Assembly: GCA_949538655.1 (NCBI GenBank)
Contig: CATISE010000029.1
Span: 1 to 14,745 of the forward strand
Direction of reading: 5' to 3'
DNA from: Marine Group II euryarchaeote MED-G33
GTDB taxonomy: Archaea; Thermoplasmatota; Poseidoniia; Poseidoniales; Thalassarchaeaceae
DNA: 14,745 nucleotides
The notes under the pieces are model-generated. The model was not told where the DNA came from. It was given only the letters and a program-made list of their open reading frames with translations, and did not search any database. Positions 13,550 to 14,745 of this stretch are shown here, piece by piece (positions within the stretch are counted from its first letter, which is position 1; each line of letters opens with the position of its first letter). Both the position numbers and the translations under genes were made by a program.

Positions 13550-14533
13550 TTAGCGAAGACCTGCGGCCTTCAGACTTTCCAGCAGAACTGCACCGATTTC
13601 AGATGGATCGTTGGCACAGCGAATTCCCGCTGCTTCCATTGCGGCGACCTTCTCTGCAGCGGTACCCTTTCCGCCACTAATGATGGCACCAGCATGCCCC
13701 ATTCGCTTGCCGGGTGGTGCGGTCATGCCTGCAACGAATCCAACCACAGGTTTGGTCATGTTGTCAGCAACCCATTCCGCGGCTTCTTCTTCGGCGTTGC
13801 CACCGATTTCTCCAATCATGACAACTGCCTTTGTTTGGTCATCATTTTCGAATGCAGCCAAGCAATCGATGAAACCCGTGCCATTGATTGGATCTCCACC
13901 AATTCCGATACACGTGCTTTGCCCCTCTTCTATACTCCTTGTTTGTGCAACAGCCTCGTAGGTGAGTGTTCCAGATTTTGAGACGATTCCAATTCGTCCG
14001 GCCATGTGAATATGACCGGGCATAATGCCAATCTTAGTGCCTTCACCCATCCATTCACCAGGTGTAATGATACCTGGACAATTCGGGCCAATGAGTCGGA
14101 CGTCTGGATACTTTGCAACGTGTTCTGCTGCTTTTACCATGTCCAATGTTGGAATACCTTCCGTGATGCAGACAATCACACCATTACCACGAACCGATGC
14201 AAACGCATCCGCTGCTTCGATGATTGCTGCACCCGCAAATCGTGGTGGCACGTAGATGACACTAGCATCTGCATCTGTTGCTTCAACGGCTTCTAACATC
14301 TTGTTCCAAACAGGAGCCTGCTTTGCCGGAAGTTTGTCACCCAAATGCGATGTATCTTTTTTACCCCAATTTCCAAAAACGCCTAAATCTACTGTTTGGC
14401 CACCCTTCCCAGGGGTGACCCCGCCAACAATGTATGTCCCATATTCGTTCATTTTTTGTGCATGGAAATGACCTTGCTTTCCAGTGATTCCTTGAACTAG
14501 GACCTTAGCATCTTTTTCAATCCAAATGGCCAT
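13550..14533 (-). CDS. sucD: Succinyl-CoA synthetase (ADP/GDP-forming) subunit alpha
   Basis: The alpha subunit of the TCA-cycle enzyme that interconverts succinyl-CoA and succinate with NTP formation. It binds CoA and carries the phosphohistidine. Recognisable blocks are VQGITGKQGHFH (13-24), GGVTPGKGG (37-45), VIYVPPRFA (92-100), ITEGIPTLDM (123-132), GPNCPGIITPGE (149-160), VSKSGTLTYEA (184-194) and GKRMGHAGAI, where His280 is the active-site histidine. The product has 327 residues against roughly 290 in bacterial SucD. Most of the excess is an insertion at about 46-72, plus a few residues near 112-117 and 161-165. ATG at 14533 is used; its A overlaps the sucC TGA (TGATG), and ggagg at 14543-14547 inside sucC provides the ribosome site. 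Confidence 0.96.
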   Translation of the reverse strand: MAIWIEKDAKVLVQGITGKQGHFHAQKMNEYGTYIVGGVTPGKGGQTVDLGVFGNWGKKDTSHLGDKLPAKQAPVWNKMLEAVEATDADASVIYVPPRFAGAAIIEAADAFASVRGNGVIVCITEGIPTLDMVKAAEHVAKYPDVRLIGPNCPGIITPGEWMGEGTKIGIMPGHIHMAGRIGIVSKSGTLTYEAVAQTRSIEEGQSTCIGIGGDPINGTGFIDCLAAFENDDQTKAVVMIGEIGGNAEEEAAEWVADNMTKPVVGFVAGMTAPPGKRMGHAGAIISGGKGTAAEKVAAMEAAGIRCANDPSEIGAVLLESLKAAGLR

Positions 14534-14745
14534 CAATTTCCACCTCCGACGAGTTCGACAATCATTTTCGCCCCTTCTCCAAGGGTTTCTGCAGTGTGGA
14601 TATTGAGTCCACTCTCTGCAAGAATTCGGCGCCCTTCTTCGAAATTGGTTCCGACCAAGCGCACGACCAATGGGTCTTCTAGAGCGAGGGCTTGAGTGGC
14701 TGCAATGACACCGCGTGCGATGATATCACAACGCATGATACCGCC
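14533..14745 (-). CDS. sucC: Succinyl-CoA synthetase subunit beta, C-terminal part only
   Basis: Only the last 70 codons lie in the window; the gene runs off the right edge. The sequence GGIMRCDIIARGVIAATQ, then PLVVRLVGTNFEEGRRIL and ESGLNI, matches the C-terminal CoA-ligase-like domain of SucC, where GGI.RCD is a strong family signature. The beta subunit binds the nucleotide in its N-terminal ATP-grasp domain, which is outside the window. The reading frame is open at the edge. The stop overlaps the sucD start, as expected for coupled translation of a heteromeric enzyme. Confidence 0.95.
   Translation of the reverse strand, partial: GGIMRCDIIARGVIAATQALALEDPLVVRLVGTNFEEGRRILAESGLNIHTAETLGEGAKMIVELVGGGN

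Overview
The window is a gene-dense piece of an archaeal chromosome. The best guess for the source is a marine Thermoplasmatota lineage, Marine Group II (Candidatus Poseidoniales). The archaeal assignment is firm: it carries eL44-type and eS27-type ribosomal proteins, aIF2-alpha, Nop10, a PAC2-family protein, ABCE1/Rli1 and a SAMP/Urm1-like ubiquitin-fold protein. The finer placement is an inference from the mixed archaeal and bacterial-type gene content (phytoene synthases, LysE exporter, SucCD), moderate GC and very short spacers. No marker in the window proves it.

Layout. (1) Positions 24-857 (-) encode a predicted seven-helix membrane protein of unknown role, divergent from the next block. 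(2) Positions 976-3257 (+) are the conserved archaeal translation cluster rpl44e, rps27e, eif2a, nop10 and a PAC2-family gene, tightly spaced and several with good Shine-Dalgarno sequences. (3) Positions 3301-3386 are a tRNA-Ser(CGA), followed by a small beta-grasp protein ending in Gly-Gly (3421-3621). (4) Positions 3618-11524 (-) are a leftward run of five genes. In transcription order these are a squalene/phytoene synthase family gene, a CrtB-like phytoene synthase, ABCE1, and two paralogous PD-(D/E)XK nucleases with Cas4/Dna2-like iron-sulfur cysteines and C-terminal OB-like regions. (5) Positions 11636-12949 (+) encode a double zinc-ribbon protein ending in a long Gly-Pro-Ser-Arg repeat tail. 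(6) Positions 12950-14745 (-) are sucC (cut by the window edge), sucD and a LysE-family exporter, a likely operon that converges with the zinc-ribbon gene with no bases between the two stop codons.

How the genes fit together. Translation is the main theme: ribosomal proteins, initiation (aIF2-alpha), rRNA pseudouridylation (Nop10), recycling (ABCE1) and possibly tRNA thiolation (SAMP-like). Isoprenoid (C30/C40) chemistry sits next to it and would fit retinal, carotenoid or squalene synthesis. The nuclease pair begins 4 bases after ABCE1, so it is probably co-transcribed with it.

The points most worth a second look are the tandem Fe-S nuclease/OB pair, an ABCE1 whose N-terminal cysteine pattern departs from the usual eight-cysteine ferredoxin-like domain, an L44e that has lost three of its four zinc ligands, a repeat-tailed zinc-ribbon protein with a two-state hairpin in its leader, and short perfect inverted repeats in several intergenic gaps. 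No stretch of more than 300 bases lacks a gene. No insertion sequences, CRISPR arrays or phage genes were seen.
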